NCBI GenBank assembly: GCA_963580455.1
Contig: OY756961.1
Coordinates: 15,729,001-15,793,000, forward strand
Length of the DNA stretch: 64,000 bases
DNA from: Euonymus europaeus
Lineage: Eukaryota > Streptophyta > Magnoliopsida > Celastrales > Celastraceae
Direction: 5' to 3'
Position 1 is the stretch's first letter, and the number at the start of each line of letters is the position of its first letter. The position numbers and the translations under genes are program-made. The notes beneath the pieces are model-generated. The model ran no database searches. It was not told the DNA's origin and saw only the letters and a program-made list of their open reading frames with translations. Shown here piece after piece: positions 24,031 through 37,490 of the stretch.

Positions 24031-27000
24031 TAGATTATTTCGATGACAAAACACCAACTTTCTATGACAAATCGACAAAACCGTTAAAAGCTCCACCATA
24101 GAGAGAGTTGAGAAACTTCGGACCATCAAAGTTTCTTGGTGTACAATTTTTATTGTTCTCATGTGTCAAATTTTACGAGTATAAGCTTCATAAATTATTT
24201 CGATGCCAAAACAATAACTTTCTATGACAAATGGACAAAACCGTTAAGAGCTCCTCCATAGAGAGAGTTGAGCAACTTCGGACTGTCAAAGTTTCTCGGG
24301 ATAGACTTTTTATTGTTCTTCTATGTTAAATTTTACGAGTATAAGCTTCGTAGATTATTTGGATGCCAAAACACCAACTTTCTATGACAAATGGACAAAA
24401 ACGTTAAAAGCTCTTCATTGAGAGAGTGGAGCAACTTCGGACCATCAAAGTTTCTTGGTGTACAATTTTTATTGTTCTCATGTGTCAAATTTTACGAGTA
24501 TAAGCTTCATAAATTATTTCGATGCCAAAGCAATAACTTTCTATGACAAATGGACAAAACCGTTAAGAGCTCCTCCATAGAGAGAGTTGAGCAACTTCGG
24601 ACTGTCAAAGTTTCTCGGGATAGACTTTTTATTGTTCTTCTATGTTAAATTTTACGAGTATAAGCTTCATAGATTATTTGGATGCCAAAACACCAACTTT
24701 CTATGACAAATGGACAAAACCGTTAAAAGCTCTTCCATAGAGAGAGTTGAGCAACTTCGGACCATCAAAGTTGCTCGGTGTACAATTTTTATTGTTCTCA
24801 TATGTCAAATTTTACGAGTATATCTTCATAGATTATTTCGATGCCAAAACAACAACTTTCCATGACAAATCGACAAAACCGTTAAAAGCTCCTCCATAGA
24901 GAGAGTTGAACAACTTCGGACCATCAAAATTGCTCTTTGTAAACTTTTTATTGTTCTTCTATGTGAAATTTTCCGAGTATAAGCTTCCTAGATTATTTCG
25001 ATGCCAAAACCCCAACTTTCTATGACAAATGGACAAAACCGTTAAAAGCTCCTCCATAGAGAGTGTTGAGAGAATTCGGACCATCAAAGTTGTTCGGTGT
25101 ACAATTTTTATTGTTCCTATATGTCAAATTTTACGAGTATAAGCTGCATAGATTATTTCGTGTCCAAAACACCAACTTTCTATGAAAAATCGACAAAACC
25201 GTTAAAAGCTCCTCCATAGAGAGAGTTGACCAACTTCGGACCATCAAAATTGCTCTTTGTACAATTTTTATTGTTCTTATATGTCAAATTTTACGAGTAT
25301 AAGCTTCATAGATTATTTCAATGCTAAAACAACAACTTTCTATGTCAAATGGACAAAACCGTTAAAAGCTCCTCCATAGAGAGAGTTGAGCGTCTTCTGA
25401 CCATCAAAGTTGCTCGGTGTACAATTTTTATTGTTCTCATATGTCAAATTTTACGAGTATAAAGTTCATAGATTATTTCGATGCCAAAACACCAACTTTC
25501 TATGACAAATGGACAAAACCGTTAAGAGCTCCTCCATAGAGAGAGTTGAACAACTTCGGACTATCAGAGTTTCTCGGGATAGACTTTTTATTGTTCTTCT
25601 ATGTTAAATTTTACGAGTATAAGCTTCCTAGATTATTTCGATGCCAAAACACCAACTTTCTATGACAAATGGACAAAACCGTTAAAAGCTTCCCATAGAG
25701 AGAGTTGAGCAACTTCGGACCATCAAAATTGCTCTATGTAGACTTTTTATTGTTCTTCTATGTGAAATTTTACGAGTATAAGCTTCCTAGATTATTTCGA
25801 TGCCAAAACACTAACTTTCTATGAAAAATAGACAAAACCGTTAAGAGCTCCTCCTTAGAGAGAGTTGAGCAACTTCGGACAATCAAAGTTTCTCGGGATG
25901 TACATTTTTTTGTTCTTCTATATTAAATTTTACGAGTATAAGTTTCCTAGATTATTTCGATGCCAAAACACCAACTTTCTATGACAAATGGACAAAACCG
26001 TTAAAAGCTCCTCCATAGAGAGAGTTGAGCAACTTCGGACCATCAAAATTTCTCTATGTAGACTTTTTATTGTTCTTCTATGTCAAATTTTACGAGTATA
26101 AGCTTCCTAGATTATTTCGATGACAAAACACCAACTTTCTATGACAAATCGACAAAACCGTTAAAAGCTCCACCATAGAGAGAGTTGAGAAACTTCGGAC
26201 CATCAAAGTTTCTTGGTGTACAATTTTTATTGTTCTCATGTGTCAAATTTTACGAGTATAAGCTTCATAAATTATTTCGATGCCAAAACAATAACTTTCT
26301 ATGACAAATGGACAAAACCGTTAAGAGCTCCTCCATAGAGAGAGTTGAGCAACTTCGGACTGTCAAAGTTTCTCGGGATAGACTTTTTATTGTTCTTCTA
26401 TGTTAAATTTTACGAGTATAAGCTTCATAGATTATTTGGATGCCAAAACACCAACTTTCTATGACAAATGGACAAAACCGTTAAAAGCTCTTCATTGAGA
26501 GAGTGGAGCAAATTCGGACCATCAAAGTTTCTTGGTGTACAATTTTTATTGTTCTCATGTGTCAAATTTTACGAGTATAAGCTTCATAAATTATTTCGAT
26601 GCCAAAACAATAACTTTCTATGACAAATGGACAAAACCGTTAAGAGCTCCTCCATAGAGAGAGTTGAGCAACTTCGGACTGTCAAAGTTTCTCGGGATAG
26701 ACTTTTTATTGTTCTTCTATGTTAAATTTTACGAGTATAAGCTTCATAGATTATTTGGATGCCAAAACACCAACTTTCTATGACAAATGGACAAAACCGT
26801 TAAAAGCTCTTCCATAGAGAGAGTTGAGCAACTTCGGACCATCAAAGTTGCTCGGTGTACAATTTTTATTGTTCTCATATGTCAAATTTTACGAATATAT
26901 CTTCATAGATTATTTCGATGCCAAAACAACAACTTTCCATGACAAATCGACAAAACCGTTAAAAGCTCCTCCATAGAGAGAGTTGAACAACTTCGGACCA

Positions 27001-28184
27001 TCAAAATTGCTCTTTGTAAACTTTTTATTGTTCTTCTATGTGAAATTTTCCGAGTATAAGCTTCCTAGATTATTTCGATGCCAAAACCCCAACTTTCTAT
27101 GACAAATGGACAAAACCGTTAAAAGCTCCTCCATAGAGAGTGTTGAGAGAATTCGGACCATCAAAGTTGTTCGGTGTACAATTTTTATTGTTCCTATATG
27201 TCAAATTTTACGAGTATAAGCTGCATAGATTATTTCGTGTCCAAAACACCAACTTTCTATGAAAAATCGACAAAACCGTTAAAAGCTCCTCCATAGAGAG
27301 AGTTGAGCAACTTCGGACCATCAAAATTGCTCTTTGTACAATTTTTATTGTTCTTATATGTCAAATTTTACGAGTATAAGCTTCATAGATTATTTCAATG
27401 CTAAAACACCAACTTTCTATGTCAAATGGACAAAACCGTTAAAAGCTCCTCCATAGAGAGAGTTGAGCGTCTTCTGACCATCAAAGTTGCTCGGTGTACA
27501 ATTTTTATTGTTCTCATATGTCAAATTTTACGAGTATAAAGTTCATAGATTATTTCGATGCCAAAACACCAACTTTCTATGACAAATGGACAAAACCGTT
27601 AAGAGCTCCTCCATAGAGAGAGTTGAACAACTTCGGACTATCAGAGTTTCTCGGGATAGACTTTTTATTGTTCTTCTATGTTAAATTTTACGAGTATAAG
27701 CTTCCTAGATTATTTCGATGCCAAAACACCAACTTTCTATGACAAATGGACAAAACCGTTAAAAGCTTCCCATAGAGAGAGTTGAGCAACTTCGGACCAT
27801 CAAAATTGCTCTATGTAGACTTTTTATTGTTCTTCTATGTGAAATTTTACGAGTATAAGCTTCCTAGATTATTTCGATGCCAAAACACTAACTTTCTATG
27901 AAAAATAGACAAAACCGTTAAGAGCTCCTCCTTAGAGAGAGTTGAGCAACTTCGGACAATCAAAGTTTCTCGGGATGTACATTTTTTTTTCTTCTATATT
28001 AAATTTTACGAGTATAAGTTTCCTAGATTATTTCGATGCCAAAACACCAACTTTCTATGACAAATGGACAAAACCGTTAAAAGCTCCTCCATAGAGAGAG
28101 TTGAGCAACTTCGGACCATCAAAATTTCTCTATGTAGACTTTTTATTGTTCTTCTATGTCAAATTTTACGAGTATAAGCTTCCT
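24031..28184 (+). repeat. 2077-bp tandem 13-mer, two copies
   Basis: Copies at about 24031-26107 and 26108-28184 align at an offset of 2077 (13 monomers minus three single-base losses). CTCCACCATAG (24091, 26168) and CTCTTCATTG (24411, 26488) fix the register. The copies agree at nearly all rare variants. One private change is a lost G in the T-run at about 27981, which shifts the offset to 2076. The exact junction cannot be fixed inside the shared sequence. Confidence 0.88.
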
Positions 28185-31100
28185 AGATTATTTCGATGAC
28201 AAAACACCAACTTTCTATGAAAAATAGACAAAACCGTTAAGAGCTCCTCCTTAGAGAGAGTTGAGCAACTTCGAACAATCAAAGTTTCTCGGGATGTACA
28301 TTTTTTTGTTCTTCTATATTAAATTTTACGAGTATAAGCTTCCTAGATTATTTCGATGCCAAAACACCAACTTTCTATGACAAATGGACAAAACCGTTAA
28401 AAGCTCCTCCATAGAGAGAGTTGAGCAACTTCGGACCATCAAAATTGCTCTATGTAGACTTTTTATTGTTCTTCTATGTCAAATTTTACGAGTATAAGCT
28501 TCCTAGATTATTTCGATTCCAAAACACCAACTTTCTATGAAAAATAGACAAAACCGTTAAGAGGTCCTCCTTAGAGAGAGTTGAGCAACTTCGGACAAAC
28601 AAAGTTTCTCGAGATGTACTTTTTTTTGTTCTGCTATATTAAATTTTACGAGTATAAGCTTCCTAGATTATTTCGATGCCAAAACACCAACTTTCTATGA
28701 CAAATGGACAAAACCGTTAAAAGCTCCTCCATAGAGAGTGTTGAGCGACTTCGGACCTTCGAAGTTGCTCGGTGTACACTTTTTATTGTTCTTATATGTC
28801 ATATTTTATGAGTATAAGCTTCATAGATTATTTCGATGTCAAAACAACAACTTTCTATGACAAATCGACAAAACCGTTAGAAGCTCCTCCATAGAGAGAG
28901 TTGACCAACTTCGGAACATCAAAGTTGCTCGGTGTACACTTTTTATTGTTCTTATATGTCAAATTTTACGAGTATAAGCTGCATAGATTATTTCGTGTCC
29001 AAAACACCAACTTTCTATGAAAAATCGACAAAACCGTTAAAAGCTCCTCCATAGAGAGAGTTGAGCAACTTCGGACCATCAAAATTGCTCTTTGTACAAT
29101 TTTTATTGTTCTTATATGTCAAATTTTACGAGTATAAGCTTCATAGATTATTTCAATGCTAAAACACCAACTTTCTATGTCAAATGGACAAAACCGTTAA
29201 AAGCTCCTCCATAGAGAGAGTTGAACAACTTCGGACTATCAGAGTTTCTCGGGATAGACTTTTTATTGTTCTTCTATGTTAAATTTTACGACTATAAGCT
29301 TCCTAGATTATTTCGATGCCAAAACACCAACTTTCTATGACAAATGGACAAAACCGTTAAAAGCTTCCCATAGAGAGAGTTGAGCAACTTCGGACCATCA
29401 AAATTGCTCTATGTAGACTTTTTATTGTTCTTCTATGTGAAATTTTACGAGTATAAGCTTCCTAGATTATTTCGATGCCAAAACACTAACTTTCTATGAA
29501 AAATAGACAAAACCGTTAAGAGCTCCTCCTTAGAGAGAGTTGAGCAACTTCGAACAATCAAAGTTTCTCGGGATGTACATTTTTTTGTTCTTCTATATTA
29601 AATTTTACGAGTATAAGCTTCCTAGATTATTTCGATGCCAAAACACCAACTTTCTATGACAAATGGACAAAACCGTTAAAAGCTCCTCCATAGAGAGAGT
29701 TGAGCAACTTCGGACCATCAAAATTGCTCTATGTAGACTTTTTATTGTTCTTCTATGTCAAATTTTACGAGTATAAGCTTCCTAGATTATTTCGATTCCA
29801 AAACACCAACTTTCTATGAAAAATAGACAAAACCGTTAAGAGGTCCTCCTTAGAGAGAGTTGAGCAACTTCGGACAAACAAAGTTTCTCGAGATGTACTT
29901 TTTTTTGTTCTGCTATATTAAATTTTACGAGTATAAGCTTCCTAGATTATTTCGATGCCAAAACACCAACTTTCTATGACAAATGGACAAAACCGTTAAA
30001 AGCTCCTCCATAGAGAGTGTTGAGCGACTTCGGACCTTCGAAGTTGCTCGGTGTACACTTTTTATTGTTCTTATATGTCATATTTTATGAGTATAAGCTT
30101 CATAGATTATTTCGATGTCAAAACAACAACTTTCTATGACAAATCGACAAAACCGTTAGAAGCTCCTCCATAGAGAGAGTTGACCAACTTCGGAACATCA
30201 AAGTTGCTCGGTGTACACTTTTTATTGTTCTTATATGTCAAATTTTACGAGTATAAGCTGCATAGATTATTTCGTGTCCAAAACACCAACTTTCTATGAA
30301 AAATCGACAAAACCGTTAAAAGCTCCTCCATAGAGAGAGTTGAGCAACTTCGGACCATCAAAATCGCTCTTTGTACAATTTTTATTGTTCTTATATGTCA
30401 AATTTTACGAGTATAAGCTTCATAGATTATTTCAATGCTAAAACACCAACTTTCTATGTCAAATGGACAAAACCGTTAAAAGCTCCTCCATAGAGAGAGT
30501 TGAGCGTCTTCTGACCATCAAAGTTGCTCGGTGTACAATTTTTATTGTTCTCATATGTCAAATTTTACGAGTATAAACTTCATAGATTATTTCGATGCCA
30601 AAACACCAACTTTCTATGACAAATGGACAAAACCGTTAAGAGCTCCTCCATAGAGAGAGTTGAACAACTTCGGACTATCAGAGTTTCTCGGGATAGACTT
30701 TTTATTGTTCTTCTATGTTAAATTTTACGACTATAAGCTTCCTAGATTATTTCGATGCCAAAACACCAACTTTCTATGACAAATGGACAAAACCGTTAAA
30801 AGCTTCCCATAGAGAGAGTTGAGCAACTTCGGACCATCAAAATTGCTCTATGTAGACTTTTTATTGTTCTTCTATGTGAAATTTTACGAGTATAAGCTTC
30901 CTAGATTATTTCGATGCCAAAACACTAACTTTCTATGAAAAATAGACAAAACCGTTAAGAGCTCCTCCTTAGAGAGAGTTGAGCAACTTCGGACAATCAA
31001 AGTTTCTCGGGATGTACATTTTTTTGTTCTTCTTTATTAAATTTTACGAGTATAAGTTTCCTAGATTATTTCGATGCCAAAACACCAACTTTCTATGACA

Positions 31101-31937
31101 AATGGACAAAACCGTTAAAAGCTCCTCCATAGAGAGAGTTGAGCAACTTCGGACCATCAAAATTTCTCTATGTAGACTTTTTATTGTTCTTCTATGTCAA
31201 ATTTTACGAGTATAAGCTTCCTAGATTATTTCGATGACAAAACACCAACTTTCTATGAAAAATAGACAAAACCGTTAAGAGCTCCTCCTTAGAGAGAGTT
31301 GAGCAACTTCGAACAATCAAAGTTTCTCGGAATGTACATTTTTTTGTTCTTCTATATTAAATTTTACGAGTATAAGCTTCCTAGATTATTTCGATGCCAA
31401 AACACCAACTTTCTATGACAAATGGACAAAACCGTTAAAAGCTCCTCCATAGAGAGAGTTGAGCAACTTCGGACCATCAAAATTGCTCTATGTAGACTTT
31501 TTATTGTTCTTCTATGTCAAATTTTACGAGTATAAGCTTCCTAGATTATTTCGATTCCAAAACACCAACTTTCTATGAAAAATAGACAAAACCGTTAAGA
31601 GGTCCTCCTTAGAGAGAGTTGAGCAACTTCGGACAATCAAAGTTTCTCGAGATGTACTTTTTTTTGTTCTGCTATATTAAATTTTACGAGTATAAGCTTC
31701 CTAGATTATTTCGATGCCAAAACACCAACTTTCTATGACAAATGGACAAAACCGTTAAAAGCTCCTCCATAGAGAGTGTTGAGCGACTTCGGACCTTCGA
31801 AGTTGCTCGGTGTACACTTTTTATTGTTCTTATATGTCATATTTTATGAGTATAAGCTTCATAGATTATTTCGATGCCAAAACAACAACTTTCTATGACA
31901 AATCGACAAAACCGTTAAAAGCTCCTCCATAGAGAGA
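27190..31937 (+). repeat. Nested 8/9-mer and 19-mer duplications
   Basis: Bases 28255-29220 match 29534-30499 at an offset of 1279 (eight monomers minus one base); GAGGTCCTCC (28561, 29840) and GACCTTCGAAG are markers. In addition, about 27190-28900 matches 30227-31937 at an offset of 3037-3038 (19 monomers), with GAGCGTCTTC at 27465 and 30502. Two successive overlapping duplications are the simplest reading. Confidence 0.78.
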
Positions 31938-32740
31938 GTTGAACAACTTCGGAACATCAAAGTTGCTCGGTGTACACTTTTTATTGTTCTTATATGTCAA
32001 ATTTTACGAGTATAAGCTTCATAGATTATTTCGATGCCAAAACACAAACTTTCTATGACAAATGGAGAAAACCGTTAAAAGCTCCTCCATAGAGAGCGTT
32101 GAGCGACTTCGGACCTTCGAAGTTGCTCGGTGTACACTTTTTATTGTTCTTATATGTCATATTTTATGAGTATAAGCTTCATAGATTATTTCGATGCCAA
32201 AACAACAACTTTCTATGACAAATCGACAAAACCGTTAAAAGCTCCTCCATAGAGAGAGTTGAACAACTTCGGAACATCAAAGTTGCTCGGTGTACACTTT
32301 TTATTGTTCTTATATGTCAAATTTTACGAGTATAAGCTTCATAGATTATTTCGATGCCAAAACACAAACTTTCTATGACAAATGGACAAAACCGTTAAAA
32401 GCTCCTCCATAGAGACAGTTGAGCAACTTCGGACCATCAAAGTTGCTCGGTGTACACTTTTTATTGTTCTTATATGTCATATTTTATGAGTATAAGCTTC
32501 ATAGATTATTTCGATGCCAAAACAACAACTTTCTATGACAAATCGACAAAACCGTTAAAAGCTCCTCCATAGAGAGAGTTGAACAACTTCGGAACATCAA
32601 AGTTGCTCGGTGTACACTTTTTATTGTTCTTATATGTCAAATTTTATGAGTATAAGCTTCATAGATTATTTCGATGCCAAAACACCAACTTTCTATGACA
32701 AATGGACAAGACCGTTAAAAGCTCCTCCATAGAGAGAGTT
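31781..32740 (+). repeat. 320-bp dimer, three copies
   Basis: The pair (GTTGCTCGG monomer with CATATTTTATGAG, then GGAACATCAAAG monomer) repeats at 31781, 32101 and 32421. The first two copies share GACCTTCGAAG; the third has GACCATCAAAG. This is the simplest higher-order repeat in the window, and it lies between the two variant domains. Confidence 0.82.
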
Positions 32741-33050
32741 GATCAACTACGGACCATCAAAGTTGCTCGGTGTACACTTTTTATTGTTCTTATATGTCAA
32801 ATTTTATGAGTATAAGCTTCATAGATTATTTTGATGCAAAAACAATAACTTTCTATGACAAATCGACAAAACCGTTAAAAGCTCCTCCATAGAGAGAGTT
32901 GAGCAACTTAGTACCATCAAAATTGCTCTATGTATACTTTTTATTGTACTTCTATGTCAAATTTTAAGAGTATAAGCTTCCTCGATTATTTCGATGCCAA
33001 AACAACAACTTTCTATGACAAATGGACAAAACCGTTAAAAGCTCATCCAT

Positions 33051-36000
33051 AGAGAGTGTTGAGCGACTTCGGACCTTCAAAGTTGCTCGGTGTATAATTT
33101 TTATTGTTCTTATATGTCAAATTTTACGAGTATAAGCTTCATAGATTATTTCGATGCCAAAACACCAACTTTCTATGACAAATGGACAAAACCGTTAAAA
33201 GCTCCTCCATAGAGAGTGTTGAGAAACTTCGGACCATCAAAGTTCCTTGGTGTACAATTTTTATTGTTCTCATATGTCAAATTTTACGAGTATAAGCTTC
33301 ATAGATTATTTCGATGCCAAAACACCAACTTTCTATGACAAATGGACAAAACTATTAAGAGCTCCTCCATAGAGAGAGTTGAGCAACTTCGGACTATCAA
33401 AGTTTCTCGGGATGGACTTTTTATTGTTCTCATATGTCATGACAATTTTACGAGTATAAGCTTCATAGATTATTTCGATGCAAAACACCAACTTTCTTTG
33501 ACAAATTGACAAAACCGTTAACAGCTCCTCCATAGAGAGAGTTGAGCAACTTCGGACCATCAAAGTTGCTCGGTGTACAATTTTTATTGTTCTCATATGT
33601 CAAATTTTACGAGTATAAGCTTCATAGATTATTTCGATGCCAAAACACCAACTTTCTATGACAAATCGACAAAATCGTTAAGAGCTCCTCCATAGAGAGA
33701 GTTGAACAACTTCGGACTATCAAAGTTTCTCGGGATAGACTTTTTATTGTTCTTGTAAGTTAAATTTTATGAGTTTAAGCTTCCTAGATTATGTCGATGC
33801 CAAAACATCAACTTTCTATGACAAATCGACAAAACCGTTAAAAGCTCCTCCATAGAGAGAGTTGAACAACTTCGGACTATCAAAATTGCTCTTTATACAC
33901 TTTTTATTGTTCTTCTATGTGAAATTTTGCGAGTATAAGCTTCCTAGATTATTTCGATGCCAAAACACCAACTTTCTATGAAAAATAGACAAAACCGTTA
34001 AGAGCTCCTCCTTAGAGAGAGTTGAGCAACTTCGGACTATCAAAGTTTCTCGGGATGTACTTTTTTTTGTTCTTCTTCATTAAATTTTCTGAGTATAAGC
34101 TTCGTAGATTATTTCGATGCCAAAACACCAACTTTATATGACAAATGGACAAAACCGTTAAAAGCTCCTCCATAGAGAGAGTTGAGCAACTTCGGACCAT
34201 CAAAATTGCTCTATGTAGACTTTTTATTGTTCTTCTATGTCAAATTTTACGAGTGTAAGCTTCCTAGATTATTTCGATGCCAAAACACCAACTTTCTATG
34301 ACAAATGGACAAAACCGTTAAAAGCTCCTCCATAGAGAGTGTTGAGCGACTTCGGACCATCAAAGTTGCTCGGTGTACAATTTTTATTGTTCTCATATGT
34401 CAAATTTTACGAGTATAAGCTTCATAGATTATTTCGATGCCAAAACACCAACTTTCTATGACAAATGGACAAAACCGTTAAGAGCTCCTCCATAGAGAGA
34501 GTTGAACAACTTCGGACAATCAAAGTTTCTTGGGATAGACTTTTTATTGTTCTTCTAAGTTATATTTTACGAGTATAAGCTTCCTAGATTATTTCGATGC
34601 CAAAACATCAACAGTCTATGACAAATCGACAAAACCGTTAAAAGCTCCTCCATATAGAGAGTTGAGCAACTTCGGACCATCAAAATTGCTCTATGTAGAT
34701 TTTTTATTGTTCTTCTACGTCAAATTTTACGAGTATAAGCTTCCTAGATTATTTCGATGCCAAAACACCAACTTTCTATGACAAATGGATAAAACCGTTA
34801 AAAGCTCTTCCATAGAGAGTGTTGAGCGACTTCGGACCTTCAAAGTTGCTCGGTGTATAATTTTTATTGTTCTTATATGTCAAATTTTACGAGTATAAGC
34901 TTCATAGATTATTTCGATGCCAAAACACCAACTTTCTATGACAAGTGGACAAAACCGTTAAAAGCTCCTCCATAGAGAGAGTTGAGAAACTTCGGACCAT
35001 CAAAGTTCCTTGGTGTACAATTTTTATTGTTCTCATATGTCAAATTTTACGAGTATAAGCTTCATAGATTATTTCGATGCCAAAACACCAACTTTCTATG
35101 ACAAATGGACAAAACTATTAAGAGCTCCTCCATAGAGAGAGTTGAGCAACTTCGGACTATCAAAGTTTCTCGGGATGGACTTTTTATTGTTCTCATATGT
35201 CATGACAATTTTACGAGTATAAGCTTCATAGATTATTTCGATGCAAAACACCAACTTTCTATGACAAATTGACAAAACCGTTAACAGCTCCTCCATAGAG
35301 AGAGTTGAGCAACTTCGGACCATCAAAGTTGCTCGGTGTACAATTTTTATTGTTCTCATATGTCAAATTTTACGAGTATAAGCTTCATAGATTATTTCAA
35401 TGCCAAAACACCAACTTTCTATGACAAATCGACAAAATCGTTAAGAGCTCCTCCATAGAGAGAGTTGAACAACTTCGGACTATCAAAGTTTCTCGGGATA
35501 GACTTTTTATTGTTCTTGTAAGTTAAATTTTATGAGTATAAGCTTCCTAGATTATGTCGATGCCAAAACATCAACTTTCTATGACAAATCGACAAAACCG
35601 TTAAAAGCTCCTCCATAGAGAGAGTTGAACAACTTCGGACTATCAAAATTGCTCTTTATACACTTTTTATTGTTCTTCTATGTGAAATTTTGCGAGGATA
35701 AGCTTCCTAGATTATTTCGATGCCAAAACACCAACTTTCTATGAAAAATAGACAAAACCGTTAAGAGCTCCTCCTTAGAGAGAGTTGAGCAACTTCGGAC
35801 TATCAAAGTTTCTCGGGATGTACTTTTTTTTGTTCTTCTTCATTAAATTTTCTGAGTATAAGCTTCGTAGATTATTTCGATGCCAAAACACCAACTTTAT
35901 ATGACAAATGGACAAAACCGTTAAAAGCTCCTCCATAGAGAGAGTTGAGCAACTTCGGACCATCAAAATTGCTCTATGTAGACTTTTTATTGTTCTTCTA

Positions 36001-36576
36001 TGTCAAATTTTACGAGTGTAAGCTTCCTAGATTATTTCGATGCCAAAACACCAACTTTCTATGACAAATGGACAAAACCGTTAAAAGCTCCTCCATAGAG
36101 AGTGTTGAGCGACTTCGGACCATCAAAGTTGCTCGGTGTACAATTTTTATTGTTCTCATATGTCAAATTTTACGAGTATAAGCTTCATAGATTATTTCGA
36201 TGCCAAAACACCAACTTTCTATGACAAATGGACAAAACCGTTAAGAGCTCCTCCATAGAGAGAGTTGAACAACTTCGGACAATCAAAGTTTCTTGGGATA
36301 GACTTTTTATTGTTCTTCTAAGTTATATTTTACGAGTATAAGCTTCCTAGTTTATTTCGATGCCAAAACATCAACTGTCTATGACAAATCGACAAAACCG
36401 TTAAAAGCTCCTCCATATAGAGAGTTGAGCAACTTCGGACCATCAAAATTGCTCTATGTAGACTTTTTATTGTTCTTCTACGTCAAATTTTACGAGTATA
36501 AGCTTCCTAGATTATTTCGATGCCAAAACACCAACTTTCTATGACAAATGGATAAAACCGTTAAAAGCTCTTCCAT
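33051..36576 (+). repeat. 1763-bp tandem 11-mer, two copies
   Basis: Copies at about 33051-34813 and 34814-36576 align at an offset of 1763, which is 11 monomers plus the three extra bases of one 163-bp monomer. Shared states include GTGTATAATTT, GTTCCTTGGTG, AAAACTATTAAG, TGTCATGACAATT, CTTGTAAGTT, TATGTCGATG, TTCTTCATTAAATTTTCTG and CATATAGAGAG. Differences are few (for example GCTTTATATG shared, GGATAAGC private to 35697). Confidence 0.88.
33392..33554 (+). repeat. 163-bp monomer variant with TCATGA insertion (first of 12)
   Basis: From GACTATC at 33392 to the next GACCATC at 33555 is 163 bases. Compared with the 160-base unit there is a four-base insertion in TGTCA-TGAC-AATTTT and a one-base loss in GATGCAAAACACC. 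The insertion creates TCATGA, and in most copies the palindrome GTCATGAC. TCATGA starts at 33437, 35200, 41090, 42053, 43816, 45473, 47876, 50439, 52361, 57004, 57327 and 61970. The copies at 42053, 52361 and 57327 read TCATGAAAATT instead of TCATGACAATT. I found none to the left of 33.4 kb. Confidence 0.92.
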
Positions 36577-37490
36577 AGAGAGTGTTGAGCGACTTCGGAC
36601 CTTCAAAATTGCTCGGTGTACAATTTTTATTGTTCTTATATGTCAAATTTTACTAGTATAAGCTTTATAGATTATTTCGATGCCAAAACACAAACTTTCT
36701 ATGACAAATGGACAAAACCGTTAAAAGCTCCTCTATAGAGACAGTTGAGCAACTTCGGACCACCAAAGTTGCTCGGTGTACACTTTTTATTGTTCTTATA
36801 TGTCATATTTTATGAGTATAAGCTTCATAGATTATTTCGATGCCAAAACAACAACTTTCTATGACAAATCGACAAAACCGTTAAAAGCTCCTCCATAGAG
36901 AGAGTTGAACAACTTCGGAACATCAAAGTTGCTCGGTGTACACTTTTTATTTTTCTTATATGTCAAATTTTATGAGTATAAGCTTCATAGATTATTTTGA
37001 TGCCAAAACACCAACTTTCTATGACAAATGGACAAGACCGTTAAAAGCTCCTCCATAGAGAGAGTTGAGCAACTTCGGACCACCAAAATTGCTCTATGTA
37101 TACTTTTTATTGTACTTCTATGTCAAATTTTAAGAGTATAAGCTTCCTCGATTATTTCGATGCCAAAACACCAACTTTCTATGACAAATGGACAAAACCG
37201 TTAAAAGCTCATCCATAGGGAGTGTTGAGCGACTTCGGACCTTCAAAGTTGCTCGGTGTATAATTTTTATTGTTCTTATATGTCAAATTTTACGAGTATA
37301 AGTTTCATAGATTATTTCGATGCCAAAACACCAACTTTCTAAGACAAATGGACAAAACCGTTAAAAGCCCCTCCATAGAGAGAGTTGAGAAACTTCGGAC
37401 CATCAAAGTTGCTTGGTGTACAATTTTTATTGTTCTCATATGTCAAATTTTACGAGTATAAGCTTCATAGATTATTTCGATGCCAAAACA
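34817..37490 (+). repeat. 2.67-kb segment recopied at 45090-47763
   Basis: The offset is 10273 throughout: the 163-bp monomers at 35200 and 45473, GACCACCAAAG at 36758 and 47031, and the CTTGTAAGTT monomer at about 35515 and 45788 all agree. Beyond 37490 the right copy has two extra monomers (323 bases, including a 163-bp unit), after which matching resumes (GAGAGGTGAACAAC). Confidence 0.8.

Larger units (their letters stand above)
634..27154 (+). repeat. EcoRI-bearing monomer variants confined to the left domain
   Basis: In a subset of monomers GCGACTTCGG is replaced by GCGAATTCGG or GAGAATTCGG, creating GAATTC. The first is at 634-639 and the last I see is at 27149-27154. None was seen to the right of that point, where the equivalent monomers read GCGACTTCGG. 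Confidence 0.8.
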
